A DNA stretch of 56,737 nt from Chlorokybus atmophyticus (lineage: Eukaryota > Streptophyta > Chlorokybophyceae > Chlorokybales > Chlorokybaceae), in assembly GCA_009103225.1 (NCBI GenBank), contig RHPI01001855.1:1308-58044 (forward strand). The letters run 5' to 3'. This document shows positions 1 to 12,000 of the stretch, in pieces. The position numbers and the translations under genes were made by a program. Below the pieces are notes generated by a model, which was not told the origin of the DNA, made no database searches, and saw only the letters and a list, made by a program, of their open reading frames with translations. Numbering within the stretch: the first letter of the stretch is position 1; every line of letters begins with the position of its first letter.

Positions 1-24
1 ATATATATATATATATATATATAT
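1..24. repeat. (AT)n microsatellite
   Basis: Twelve AT dinucleotides open the window, followed by AT-rich DNA with no coding signal. Confidence 0.9.
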
Positions 25-507
25 GCATCTTACAATCCATTGTAACTTGGTATAAGCATCAGTAAGCCAATCTCTTAAAAGCTGCTCATAACATTTTATG
101 GGTTTGATTTCGTCCACAAAAGCCAACTCTTAATCTACATTCTTAGCATTAACACCAGCGATGTAGATTAATTGTAAATTCAGCAACATCGAATGCTAAT
201 TGTTAATACTTTATTATACATATTATATAACATCACCATTGTAACTAATATGAGAATCTCTTTTGCTCTTTCGTTTTTGTGCGATTATCATAATATCATA
301 AAATGTTCATGAAAAGCGTTTTTAATTTGATAAATTAATTTTAATTACCACACCCGTCAAACCATGCATGTAATATAATTTATAATTATTAAGAGCATAA
401 ATGATTGTTACGGCAATCGCAATAAGTTGTGTAGCTGCGAGTAACAAAAAGCGGCAAAATGCAACAGATAGTATGCATGCAAGTAATGGTATTAAAACAG
501 GGAGGGG
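25..507. other. AT-rich DNA, no gene seen
   Basis: About 480 bases of AT-rich sequence. The only long open frame on the minus strand here is created by reading through the neighbouring telomere-type repeat. I see no splice-supported gene or structured RNA. Confidence 0.6.
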
Positions 508-559
508 CCTAACCCTAACCCTAACCCTAACCCTAACCCTAACCCTAACCCTAACCCTA
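508..559. repeat. Interstitial telomere-type repeat (CCCTAA)n
   Basis: Eight or more tandem CCCTAA units (TTAGGG on the other strand) end at an N at position 560, after which unique sequence resumes. Because unique DNA lies on both sides, this is either an internal telomere-type tract or a scaffolding join, not a chromosome end inside the window. The C-rich strand is on top, so a telomere cap, if this were one, would lie to the left. Confidence 0.85.
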
Positions 560-560
560 N
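560..560. other. Assembly gap or ambiguous base (N)
   Basis: A single N sits exactly at the end of the telomere-type tract. It suggests a collapsed or unresolved repeat, so the true tract length is unknown. Confidence 0.7.
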
Positions 561-3282
561 CTAGAAATGACAACTGATTAATATTGAGAGCAAAGACGAG
601 GAGGCAAGCGGACGAGAAGATGAACTTACGCAGCAAAGCTATAGCTATGCTGTTACACTAGACTACAAGTCTATCAGCACGTTCAAGCTAGCAGCTGTTG
701 CTGTTGTCGATCAACAACGGCAGCTTAATTGATTAAAACACATGAAGCACAACACTTAACTGGACCACAACGCCGTTTAGCTCGCACATACATTACAACC
801 CAAACTCACTTTTGTGGATTATTTTTCATTCCAACCTCTCATTATGACGACTACAAAAGTTAATCCATTAATGTTACAGTGAACAAGACATGTCATACCT
901 TGTTACAATTTTAACAAGGATTGTGAAAAATACTTTTGGGTTGTAACGTATGTGTCTCCATGGTATATGAGTACAAACATACAGCGCATAGTCAATGTTA
1001 TGTTCGTACGGTGACCCCACGAGTTTATTTTCGTATGAAGATTTTGCACTACAATAGTATCATAATGTCATATGTGACTTGCAGTTGTATATACGTAATT
1101 ATGTATATAAGAGAGCACCTTATGGAAAAACGGGGCGCAGTACAACCTAATTGCATATGCTCTTGTAAGATGCAAAAGATTGTTGTAACGAGCGGCATTG
1201 AAAGATTAACCGCGATTTTGTGACCGTGCAAGCATTCATAGCAAATTATACATGTGATAACGCAATTGTAATCCCCAAATAATAAGCTTAAATGTTCAGA
1301 GGCACATGTTTTGAACATTGTACAATTCACACAACTGTTGAGGTGTGCTGCTATCTACACATAAATAATCCGGTTACACATTTCTTGCGTAGTATGCACA
1401 TCCATTGCTCGGGTAGAGGGAAGCACTAGCTTCACACACATATTATACAAGGTGTGATTGCATGGTTTTATGTTGCTGTATGATCAAAGCGATTCCTCGG
1501 CTGTAGTTGCATGTAGCGTGTTGTGCAGATACGTGAGTTTTTGACTTTTGCAATTGCATTCCGGAGCGAACAGCATTCTCTTAGCAAGTATTATTACTGT
1601 TTACCTGTGTCGAAGCTGATAGATTGCTGACTGCCGCGCATGTGTGAACTTTGGCATAACATGCCTGTCCTCAAGTTATGCGCGGCGGTTCTCGCGGGTT
1701 ACGCTTACGTCACGACTGTCCCGCTCTACCACGTGCCTCTGTGGCGACGACGCAGAGTCCAATGACGCGCTGCACAGGTACGGTACCGCGCCCGCGACGC
1801 GGTTACGCGTTCTCTGGCCACTTCGAATGGGGCTGCGTTTCTACATCATGAGAATTATGACAGCAATGCCAGTACCCGCCTCAATACTCGTACTGCATGC
1901 ATCCAGCGGTACTGAGTGTCCCGCCCATGGCGTCACTGGCGATCGGTTTCATGAGTGTTTGCGTAGCGTTAGTATGACAGCGAAACTGGATGAACGACAG
2001 CTTTTCATGCAGAGGCTAAAACTTACTCAGTCTCCCGGTAACCATGTCCGTATCATAACGCGCTTGATCTCGCGCTTGATCTCGCACTTGATCAATGGCG
2101 TACACGATCTCTAGGGCTGACATTGGACATTGAGTAAGCGCGTACGGCGCCATTTGGCGCGGAATTGCCACCTCCACCCTAGAAAGGCAATCATTTGTCC
2201 ATGCAAGGGGGTGTCGTCTCTAGCGCAGTGTCAGCGTCCGTGCACGCAGCAACCCAAAAAAGTACACGTGTCCGCGCTCGACCTCTCTGGGCCGCGCGGG
2301 AAGGCAGGGCCACGTAGGCCAGCCCGTATACGCGGTCCCGTTACACTTATAACGCGCGAGATTCATACTTTCAGTGGCCAGTGAGTGGAATGTGCTAGCG
2401 TTCTTGTGTGCAAAACAGGCGCGTGTATCTATTGCGGCGGCGGTAAAGGTGGTGGCGGCGGCGGCGGTGGTGGTGGTGGAGGAGGTCACGGCGGCGGTGA
2501 GGGAGGTGAGAGCGTTGCGGCAGCTGCTGTGGCGGCGGCGCTGACCGCTACACAGTGTGAGGCGTAGGTGTGAAGCGGCCGTGCCTGAGTGGTCGCGACG
2601 TCACGCCTCTGAGGTGAGCACTCGTGCATGCCGGCGGGCACGCACTAGTGTTTCTTGCTCTGGGGTTTGAAATGCTTGCGGGCGCTGCATGACAATGCCG
2701 GCGTTGTCCGTGCTGGTGTCGTCGGTGGTATTGACGCTCATCTTCGTTGTCGCTGTTAGCTTGGTGTTGTGTCACAGCAATAGTAACAGCAGCGCTTTTG
2801 ACCAGTTTTGGCGTGTCCCACTTATCCTTGTGGTCTTCTGGCAGCAGTTGCTAGCAGTACTCTTGCCAAAGTTGCCTGTGCCGCTGCAGAACAACCCGTG
2901 TGCATATGCAACATGGCTTTCAAATTAAATGACAAACACTCACAGTGTCCCACCCTGGTTGACAGTGGCAAACCTACCTGTATAACATGCATTCATGAAT
3001 GAAGTTGACTTTTGCAGGTGTATACATTTGAGAGGAGGGTGACTGGCTGCACTTGGTGCCACTGCGTGTGCTTATTGCGCATGGCCTGACAAGAAATTTT
3101 AAGGCCTCTTGCCCCAGCGGCCATTCCAGCTTAGCAGGCAAGCGATATCCACATGCCACATCAGACTGTCAATTTCAAAATTGCACCATACTCGTTGCAC
3201 CCTGCCAATCTCACCCTTTGCTAATTGTTTTGCGACTCTTCAGCTCTGCCTCTCTCCTATTAAGGAGCGCCTTTCCTCAGCC
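561..3282. other. Upstream intergenic region, no confident gene
   Basis: The first half is AT-rich and the second half is GC-rich. A 156-codon frame on the plus strand (1644-2114) contains a short Cys-Asp/Glu-His stretch around residues 31-46 that faintly recalls the C-terminal zinc ribbon of LINE reverse transcriptases, but nothing else in it supports a gene. At about 2433-2540 there is a GGN-rich tract (mostly GGC/GGT) that reads as polyglycine. The last few hundred bases should contain the promoter and 5' leader of the gene starting at 3283. Confidence 0.45.
2433..2540. repeat. GGN-rich low-complexity tract
   Basis: Runs of GGC, GGT and GGA triplets. They give a glycine-rich translation in one frame and alanine-rich in another. 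No start context or homology supports a protein. Confidence 0.7.
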
Positions 3283-6200
3283 ATGCAGTCCGCATGGGTT
3301 GCGGCCGCGGCGGCTTGTCTGCTGCAGCTGCTGGTACTCGTCTCCGTGGCTCGTGCTCAGCCCTACACGCGTGTCGCTGGGTTCCAGCTGGACCAGATGC
3401 CGCCGTACATCCCCGGCCCCATCAATGTCAAGTTCCCCGGTGATGGCAAGATCATTGTGGGACAGAAACAGGTAATGATTGTGCGTGTCACGCAGCGGTG
3501 TTGAGCTGTCATGGAGTTTAGCTTGCTGGACATGCATGTGTTGAGGTGCACTTGCTAGCGTCATGCAGTGTTGCCATGAAATGCAGTGTAGGAGGCTATG
3601 CTACGCATGCATGTTATTGATGTAGTGGAATGTTGCCTACTGCAGGGAACAGTAGTGGTGTTGGACTCCTGGACATCTGCCCCCTACACGCTGCTCGACT
3701 TCCAGCCACAGGTCAATGTTGTGAACGATCGTGGGCTTCTCGGGCTTGCTTTGGACCCCAAGTTCTTGTCGGGAAGACCCTACCTCTATGCCTTTTACAC
3801 CTACGACCCAAGTAAGCATGCACAGCGCTGCATGACTGCAACTGTCGGTATGTCATCGTTTCTCAATTTGGCTGACACAGTGTTGCTGCCACTACCAGCC
3901 AGGACGCACATGAGCCAGTGTCCTCCAGACGGCTCCTGCGCCTCATATGGTCGGCTGTCGCGGTGGCGCTTGAACATAGGCGCAAAGTATTCTCTAGCTT
4001 CAGGTGAACAAGTGATAATCGGCGGAGAGCAGATGTGTCATGAGTGGGGCTCTCACTCTGCTGGCGCCATCCACTTCGACCAGTATGGAGGACTCCTTGT
4101 ACCCAATGGTACGTGTATACATGTCTCACGCAAACTACTCGTAGCTGAGTATCTTTGTACTCTTGCTTAGTAGTTGTGTTTGCCAACAAATAGGTGATGG
4201 GTCTGCATGGTGGACGTCCGATTATGGCATGGTAGGCCCAGCCGGCTTCACCAACCCGTGCAAAGACCCCCCCAGTCAGAACCTGGTTGTGCCCACATCA
4301 CAGGGAGGCTCCCTCAGATCCCAATCATATCGCTTCCGTAAGTATCTGTTCATGCAGAAGCTGCCCAAAGCACTAACTGGTCGTATGGTGGACTCACACC
4401 TTTCCCATACCTCAGGTGGTTCCAACCCATCGCTCGATGGCTGCGTGCTTCGCATCAACCCCGACACCGGCAACGGCATGCCTGAGAACCCACTGTTCAG
4501 TTCAGCCAGCCCGGGCAGTGGCAGGAGCCAACTCCTCGCATGCGGGCTTCGCAATCCCTATCGCTCTGCGTTGCGGCCGGGCACAAACGAGCTGTGGCTT
4601 GGAGATGTGGGCCAGGATACTTGGGAGGAAATAAATGTCATCAAGGACATCCGTGACCGCAAGGTTTATAGCTGCAGTCACTATTACAATTGTTGCCATC
4701 CCTCTTTCTGTACACAGTCAGGATTGGGAATATGTCTTGTGTAGTTTCTCATGTTGTGTCCCAACATTGCAGATGCGCAACTTTGGATGGCCGTGTTTTG
4801 AGGGAACTCCTCAGCAGCCTGCTTTCAGCCAGTTTGACGTGTGCAAATCGTACTACCCAAACCCGAGCTCGTACGTGCCGCCTCTCTACTCGTACAGGCA
4901 TGGAACTGCTCCCAACCCGAGCGGCATCACGAGCCCGTTCTCGGGTTCAGTCTCAGGCATGGCCTTCTACAGTGGCACCACATACCCAACGCAGTACCGC
5001 GGAGCACTCTTCTTTGGTAAGTAACAGCAGTGCTGGGAGTAGGTGAACATGTTGAAACATAGATTGGTGGCATGGTTGGTTCTGGTTGCCAAGTCCATGT
5101 GTGTTGACGGAAGTGGTTTACACCCAACTGCAGGTGACTATTCTCAGCAAGGTATATGGGCCATGCTGCCCACTAATGGCGTACCTGACCCTGCGAAGAT
5201 CGTGACCATTGTCGATCAGGTACTTGTTGTGCACTCTACTGCACACCTTGACGCATATCTTCCTATGCACACATGACTGAGATGTTGTCATGCTTGGCAG
5301 ACTCGCGTTGCATCCATCGAGTCCGGCCCCAACAATGACCTGTACATTGTGGACTACGGTCGCAACTATATCTACCGCCTGCGCTACGTGTCCAACGCGC
5401 CATCAGCCGCCCTCACGTGCACGCCCACATCGGGCAACGCACCATTGAAGGTCACTTGCAACGCCGGCGGTTCCAAAGCAGGAGCGGCGGGTGGAGCTTT
5501 GTCCTATAGTTGGGATCTCAATGGTGATGGGACCTTTGGCGATAGCGCAGCTGTGGCAACCGCATCCACAACATTGGGGTGAGTTGTGTGACTAGAAAAA
5601 AGTTATGTAATTATTAGTAAAGAGCTAATCTTCTCTTGCAAATGTCTACAGACAAGGCACGCACAAGGTGACAGTTCGCGTCACTGGCACGGGCGGGACG
5701 TCCACAGCATCTGTCACAATCACTGTGGTGGCTAGTCCGGAAGACGTGCCCTATGCAGTGATCACCTCACCCACGGCGACGTTCAAATGGGACGTTGGCA
5801 TGACGGTGAACTACGCCGGCAGGAGCACCGTGGCGGGATCCACTCTCAAGTGGGACGCCTTTCTGCGGCATTGCCCTGTTGGACTCAACTCTTGCCACTC
5901 GCACGACATCATGCGGGTACGCTCACTGAGAGACAGAGTCTATGCGAATGCATTGACCTGTTATTGTTTTGCCCCAACCACTCACCCGCTATGCACTATC
6001 TGCAGGGTGTTGGCGGCGCATCTGGCAGCTTTATCGCTCCCCAGCATGAGATGGACACGTACATCATCGTCACGTTGACGGTCTCAAAGAATGGCATTAC
6101 CAACTCCAAGTCTGTGAATATCTATCCCAATGTCGTGGACATCACCATCGACTCCAGCCCGCGGGGCATCAGCATCACATTTGGCTCGCTGACTGAGCCC

Positions 6201-7227
6201 ACGCCATTTGTAGTAAAGGTACACCCACCCACCCACCCACACGCACGCAGAGCTTATGCACACCAAGTATATCTTTGCTGCTTAAGACTTGCTATAGTCC
6301 TGTGTGCTTGGAGGGGTCCAAGGAGATGACCAAGTGATGTTGTTTTGGGCAGGCTGTTGTTGGTGGTACACTGTCATTGATCGCTCCTGGCACTTCCGGC
6401 AACCACAAGTTCAGCAAGTGGTCTGATAATGGCGGGCTTGGCCATTCAGTCAAGATTGGCACGACAAACGCCGCTTACACAGCCACCTACACAACAGTTG
6501 CTGGTGAGTTGTGGTCTCCATGCGTCTGCAAGGGCGTTGTCTGCACCTATCAATTTGAATAGCCCTTTCAATCAGTTGTGTGCATCATAGTAATGTGTAC
6601 TGTACTTTTAGGGCCACCACCTTCATCCGGAGGTGCGATGAAGTATGCCGTCAACTGTGGCAAAGAGTCCGCTGGTGGCTTCACCGATACAGCAGGCTTT
6701 GCATGGTCTTCTGAGACGACTGCTGCCCAGCAGCACTACACGGGGTTTTCTGAAAGCAATGAGTATCTTGGCATCAATCGGCCTATGGCCAACGTTGACC
6801 GTGGGCGACAGCAACTCATGTTCACAGAACGCTTTGGAGAGGTAAGTAACGAGAGATGCAGATGATATATCTCATGCATGCCAATTCACGTATATGCACT
6901 TGTGCACACATTGGTGACTGAATGTTTGGGTTTCTTGTCTGGCAGGCCTTCTCATACGACTTCCCAGTGACTAATGGAGGCTATTTTGTGACGATGTATT
7001 TCACTGAAACGTATTGGACAGCTGCGGGCAAGCGCTCGTTCGATGTGTCCATAGAGGGCGTGAAGGTCCTCTCCAAGTTTGACACATACGCTGCTGCTGG
7101 TGCGAAGGACACGGCTGTCAAGCGGCAGTTCTCCACAAAAGTCTCAGACGGAAAGTTGACAGTCGCCTTCAATGCGTATGTGGACAAAGCACACGTCAAC
7201 GGCATTATGATTCAAGTGCTTCAGTAA
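3283..7227 (+). CDS. Secreted PQQ-sugar-dehydrogenase-like / PKD / malectin protein, copy 1
   Basis: Thirteen exons with GT-AG introns: 3283-3471, 3646-3811, 3899-4108, 4194-4337, 4416-4663, 4773-5016, 5134-5219, 5301-5578, 5652-5916, 6006-6218, 6353-6503, 6612-6841, 6946-7227. They sum to 2706 nt, 901 codons plus stop. A signal peptide (residues 1-25, Ala/Leu-rich, ending ARA) precedes a beta-propeller of the soluble glucose/sorbosone dehydrogenase and HHIP-like type (to about 460), with motifs such as NDRGLLGLALDP, CGLRNPYR and WLGDVGQD. A PKD domain follows (about 463-545), then a beta-rich region (about 550-730) like that in bacterial PQQ sugar dehydrogenases (SCHSHD; SSPRGI; KFSKWSDNG), then a C-terminal malectin carbohydrate-binding domain (about 732-901). 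Inference: extracellular or wall carbohydrate oxidation or binding. PQQ use is not proven, since HHIP-like propellers can lack activity. The neighbour at 9100-13249 is its convergent paralogue. Confidence 0.9.
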
Positions 7228-9099
7228 CGCACAGCTGGAGGTGCACTACATGCGTGCACGCAGCATGCACGCTGCATCATTCAATAAAAGGATGGGGAAA
7301 TAGGCACACGACTCGGCCTGTACCACCTTTGCTAGGATTGTGAATTGGCTTTGAGCAGTGCTTCTGTTTTGTAGATAGGGAGTTAGGGTTTTTGGTATTC
7401 TCGCGGACCGAAGAAGCCGAGAGAGGCTTGCGCGTCTCATCGCTGTGTATCAAGAGCGAACTTAAGGAGTAGACTTAAACTCTTGTGTATAAGCCTGTTT
7501 TGTGCACTTGTTTCAGTTCTCATGCTGTATGTGCGTGCATGTGCTTTTGTAACAGCATCTTGACATTGCTGCATCCTTCTCTCATAACGTGACAGTGTTC
7601 AGCAATAATGCTGCAGACTGTGAAGTTGTGTTCGGTGCTATTTTGGTAAGCACAGTAGGTTGCTAACCATGTTCAACCAGGCTAAGTGCATGCACACATG
7701 TTGTAATGTTTTTACCTGCGCAAGCCTTTTGCACGCATAAGATGTAATCTATAAGCGCATTAGCTCAAAGCAAGCAACAGAGCAGATGCTACGACCGGAC
7801 TTGACCCAGCGGTACATTGTGGAACGCTGCGAAAATACTTTCCAACACCGAAGTTGGCCTGGTACGATGCTACAGCCTGCAGCGGCCACCTGCTCGGAAT
7901 ATGCAAGTTGGACTTGAAGTCTGTAAAGCAGGCTGCTGCATCCCAATGATGTGCAACCATTGACAGGTAAACGCTTGCGTGTCTCGTAGTAGAGGTTGTT
8001 AAACGCCAAACAACATGCCAAACACACTGTGTGCACCCGTGCGCACACAGCAGTGTGTGCACACACGCGTCTGCACGCACTCTTACGTGCGGGCGCAGAC
8101 GCATGCAGCAAGCTGCCGCATAAACGCCGTCATTGTGCCAAGGTGTCTTCAGCAATCGACTCTGAGGCTTAGGCTGTGGTGCTGGCTGCCACTCCATGAA
8201 CGATGATTCCATATATAACCACTCCCGGTGGCGGCCACGGTGGGGGGAGCTGCATACTTGAACCCCAGGACAGTGGTTGATTGCGCTGTGCCACAGCCTC
8301 AATCCGATGCGGCTGTGCTTACGGCTTGCAATGCACTAGCGGTGTATCTGTGGCCCCGGGGCCTGTCATGATTACAGAAGACTTGCATATTGTAGTTGAA
8401 TGCCATGATGCAAGGGGAACACTACCATCGCAAAGCACTTGCGTGGAGCATCAGCCCCTTGCGTGTTGGTGCAAGCTCCACCTTTGCAGCTATTGGCACC
8501 AACATCTCTCATGAGCTGCGTGTGCGGGGTGAGCTGCCCAATGTCTGACGTGCAAGTTGCTGCTGTGTTGCACACTGGTTGGAAGGCTGCTATGTCACTG
8601 CAGCCACCACATGCTAGCACGTCATGTAACAGAGTGTGAACATGGTTGACGTTGTGGGCAGATGCCCACAGAGCAGCATTCGTCTCAGCGGCACTGGCGC
8701 GCATGAGTGTTGATGGCATGGTGCATAGTGTTGACAAAGTGTAGCCCAATGACTGCTAATGTAAGCATATTAGCTGTATGGAAATAAAGCGTGCTGTACA
8801 AAGTGGGCACGATTGACCCTGCACACACACGCACACAGGAATGCGCACAACCATGGTCCACTCAATGGTGTACAACGCAACGCAAGGTAGTACCTACTTG
8901 CAATTGTACTGCATTCGATAATCGTGTTAAAGTTAAGCTGCCTATTTAACTACAAAACTGAGCACCGCCCAAACTGCTCGCAACCACATGTCAGAGGGTT
9001 GGTGCTGTTGTGTGTGTTGCTCACAAACACTGCTAACCCCTCGCTGAAATAAAGCCCATACACTGCGCAGCGCACTTCCAGCTAAACTACTCTACTTTA
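7228..9099. other. Spacer between the convergent paralogues
   Basis: This region holds the 3' ends of both paralogues. AATAAA occurs on the plus strand at about 7284, shortly after the stop of copy 1. GT/CA-rich stretches with short palindromic CGTGCACG-type words lie around 8015-8105. Open frames of up to 180 codons around 7760-8302 show no recognisable domain or codon-level support, and I call no gene here. Confidence 0.5.
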
Positions 9100-12000
9100 T
9101 CACAGGAGCACTTGCACCATGATGCCGTTGATGTGCGCTTTATCCACATACGCCTTGAAGTAAATTGTCAGCTTGCCATCTCTAACCGTCGTAGGAAACT
9201 GTCGCTTGACTGCAATATCCTTCCCGTGTGCAACTGCAAAACGTTCAACAATAGGTCAACATGTGTATGTGTGGCTGCAAGAAGTGACAACCTTCTCCAT
9301 ATGCTGCTGACTGTGCAGATGACTGTGCAGACTTGTGTAATGGCTCACCGGCGAATGTGTCGAATCTGGAGAGGACCTTCCTGCCCTCTATCGACACATC
9401 AAACGAGCGCTTGCCCGCGGATGTCCAGTACGTCTCCGCAAAATACAATGTCACAAAGTAACCTCCATTCCTCACTGGAAAGTTGTAAGAGAAGCCTTGC
9501 TATAATATAAGAAAAGCACAGAGTAAGTCACACCACAAAGGACTTTCAGAGATGATTGGCATGGAACAACAAGCCCAACAACAACACAATTTCTACTCCT
9601 CCCACTGACCTCTCCAAAGCGTTCTGTAAACAACAGTTGCGTCCGTCCGCGGTCTACGTTCTTCATGGGACCATTGATGCCAACATACTCGTTGCTCTCG
9701 GTGAGTCCCGTGTAGTACTTGCGGGTCGCCTCGGAAGCCCATGTGTAACCCACAGCGTCTTTGAAACCGCCGCCGGTCTCCTTACCGCAGTTGATAGCGT
9801 ATCTCACCGCACCTCCTGATGCGGGTGGTGGCCCTGCCGACATAAAACAACTACTTTGGCATCTCACCCAACATGTGTCACACACACACACAACGCTGTG
9901 TCCTCGAACAACAACAACATGACATGTTGTCCTCAAAAGTTACTTGCGTCAAGTTGCTTGTCACTTACCGGGAGTTGCCCTGTAGAAGGCTTTGTAAGCA
10001 GCGTTCCTGGTGCCTATCTTGATGGAATGGCCGAGCCCGCCATTGTCGGACCACTTGGTGAACTTGTTGTTGCCAGAAGTGCCGGGAGCAATCAGCGACA
10101 ATGTGCCACCAACCACAGCCTGCACAAGACACTGTCAGTTTAAACCTTAAGGCTCCATGCTGTGTGGGTGTGTGCGTGTGTGCGCACGCGCGTGCCCGGG
10201 TATGTATGCTCACCTTTGCGACATAGGGTGTGCGCTTGGTGAGCGATCCCAATGTAATGCTGATGCCCCGCGGGCTGGAGTCAACGGTGATGTCCACGAC
10301 GTTGGGATAGATGTTGACGGACTTGGAGTTGGTGATGCCATTCTTCGAGACCGTCAGCGTAATGATGATGTACGTATCCATCTCGTGCTGGGGAGCAATG
10401 AACCTGCCAGACGCGCCGCCAACACCCTGCATGTAATAAGAGTGAGCCATACGCCAACACACGCATGCACAAGAACAAAGATACGCACTCACACGCTCGC
10501 ACACGCGCTCACCAAGCAGTAGCGCGCACGTGTGTATGAGTATGCGTGCGTGTGCGTGCGTATGCACGCACACGCACGCATACTCATACACTCGCACACG
10601 CACGCATACTCATACACACGTGCGCGCTACTGCTTGGTGAGCTTACCCGAATGATGTCGTGCGAGTGGCAGGAGTTGAGTCCAACAGGGCAATGCCGCAC
10701 ATAAGCGTCCCATCTCATCGTCGACCCTGCGACGGTGCTCCTGCCAGCGTAGTGCACCGCCATGCCGACATTCCACTTGAGCGTCGCCGTGGGTGAAGTG
10801 ATCACTGCCTTGGGGACATCCTCTGGTCTACCCACAACTCTAATTGTGACTGAAGCAGAGGACGTCCCACCATTGCCAGAAACTCGGACACTCACTCTGT
10901 GCGTGCCTTGCCTGTAGCCAATCACAAGAGATGTCAACTCTCAACAAGCAGTGAGCACAACTTCTTTGAAACACACACACAATGCTTACCCGAGTGTTGT
11001 GGATGCGGTTCTGGCTGCGCTGTCTCCAAACCTCCCATCCCCGTTGATATCCCAACTATACCCCAACCCTCCCCCCGCCGCTCCCGGTCTCGACCCACCC
11101 GCATCACAGCTCACCCTCAATGGTGCGTTGCCCGACGTGGGCGTGCACGTGAGGGCGGCGGTGGGTGTGTCAGACACGAAGCGCAGGCGGAAGATGTAGT
11201 TGCGCTCGTAGTCGACGATGTAGAGGTCACCGTTGGGACCGGACTCGATGGAGGCGACGCGGGTCTGTGCAGTGATGTCTCAATCATGTGTGCCAATGTG
11301 GAGGTGTGGGGGAAAGTGGTAATGTACCTGGTCGACGATGGTCACGATCTTTTTGGGGTCAGGTTGGCCTGTCGTAAGCAGCATGGCCCATATGCCTTGT
11401 TGGGCAAAATCACCTGCACAGTTGCACATATTTGTTACAACCTGAACTCGGCAACAGCTCATCACACAACAGAAGGCACCATTCACAATACCCTTGCAAC
11501 TACTTACCAAAGAACAATGCTCCGTGATATTGCGTTGGGTATGAGTTGCCAGTGTAGAATGCTACACCGGAAATTGAACCCGAGGACGGGGTTGTAATGC
11601 CGTTTGCGTTGGGAGCATGGCCGTGCCAGTATGAGTAGAAAGGTGGCACGTACGAGGTTGGGTTTCTATAATACGACGAACACGCATCGAACTGGGTCCA
11701 AGCAGGCTGCTGCGGCGGACCCTCAAAACACGGCCACCCAAAGTTGCGCATCTGCAATATGTTGCAACAACATAACAACTTTGTTCAGAGGATGATGTCA
11801 CATGCTACTCCTGATTGTGATGTACAGCTAAAGGCATGGAGCGTACTGTACTATAATTAACGACTTCATACCTTGCGATCACGGATGTCCCTGATGACAT
11901 TGAGTTCCTCCCACGCATCCTGTCCCACATCCCCAATCCACAACTCATTCGTGCGCGGCCGCAGCACCGAGCGATAGGGATTGCGCAAACCGCACGCGAG

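Noticed and set aside
322-636. Minus-strand frame with an Arg-Val repeat across the telomere tract
   Set aside because: It is just the translation of CCCTAA repeats and reads through an N.
1644-2114. Possible zinc-ribbon tail of a LINE reverse transcriptase
   Set aside because: Only one short Cys/Asp/His stretch fits. No RT or endonuclease motif lies nearby, so I did not call a gene.
7760-8302. 180-codon minus-strand frame between the convergent genes
   Set aside because: Cys/His-rich translation of GT/CA-repeat DNA, with no domain or splice support.
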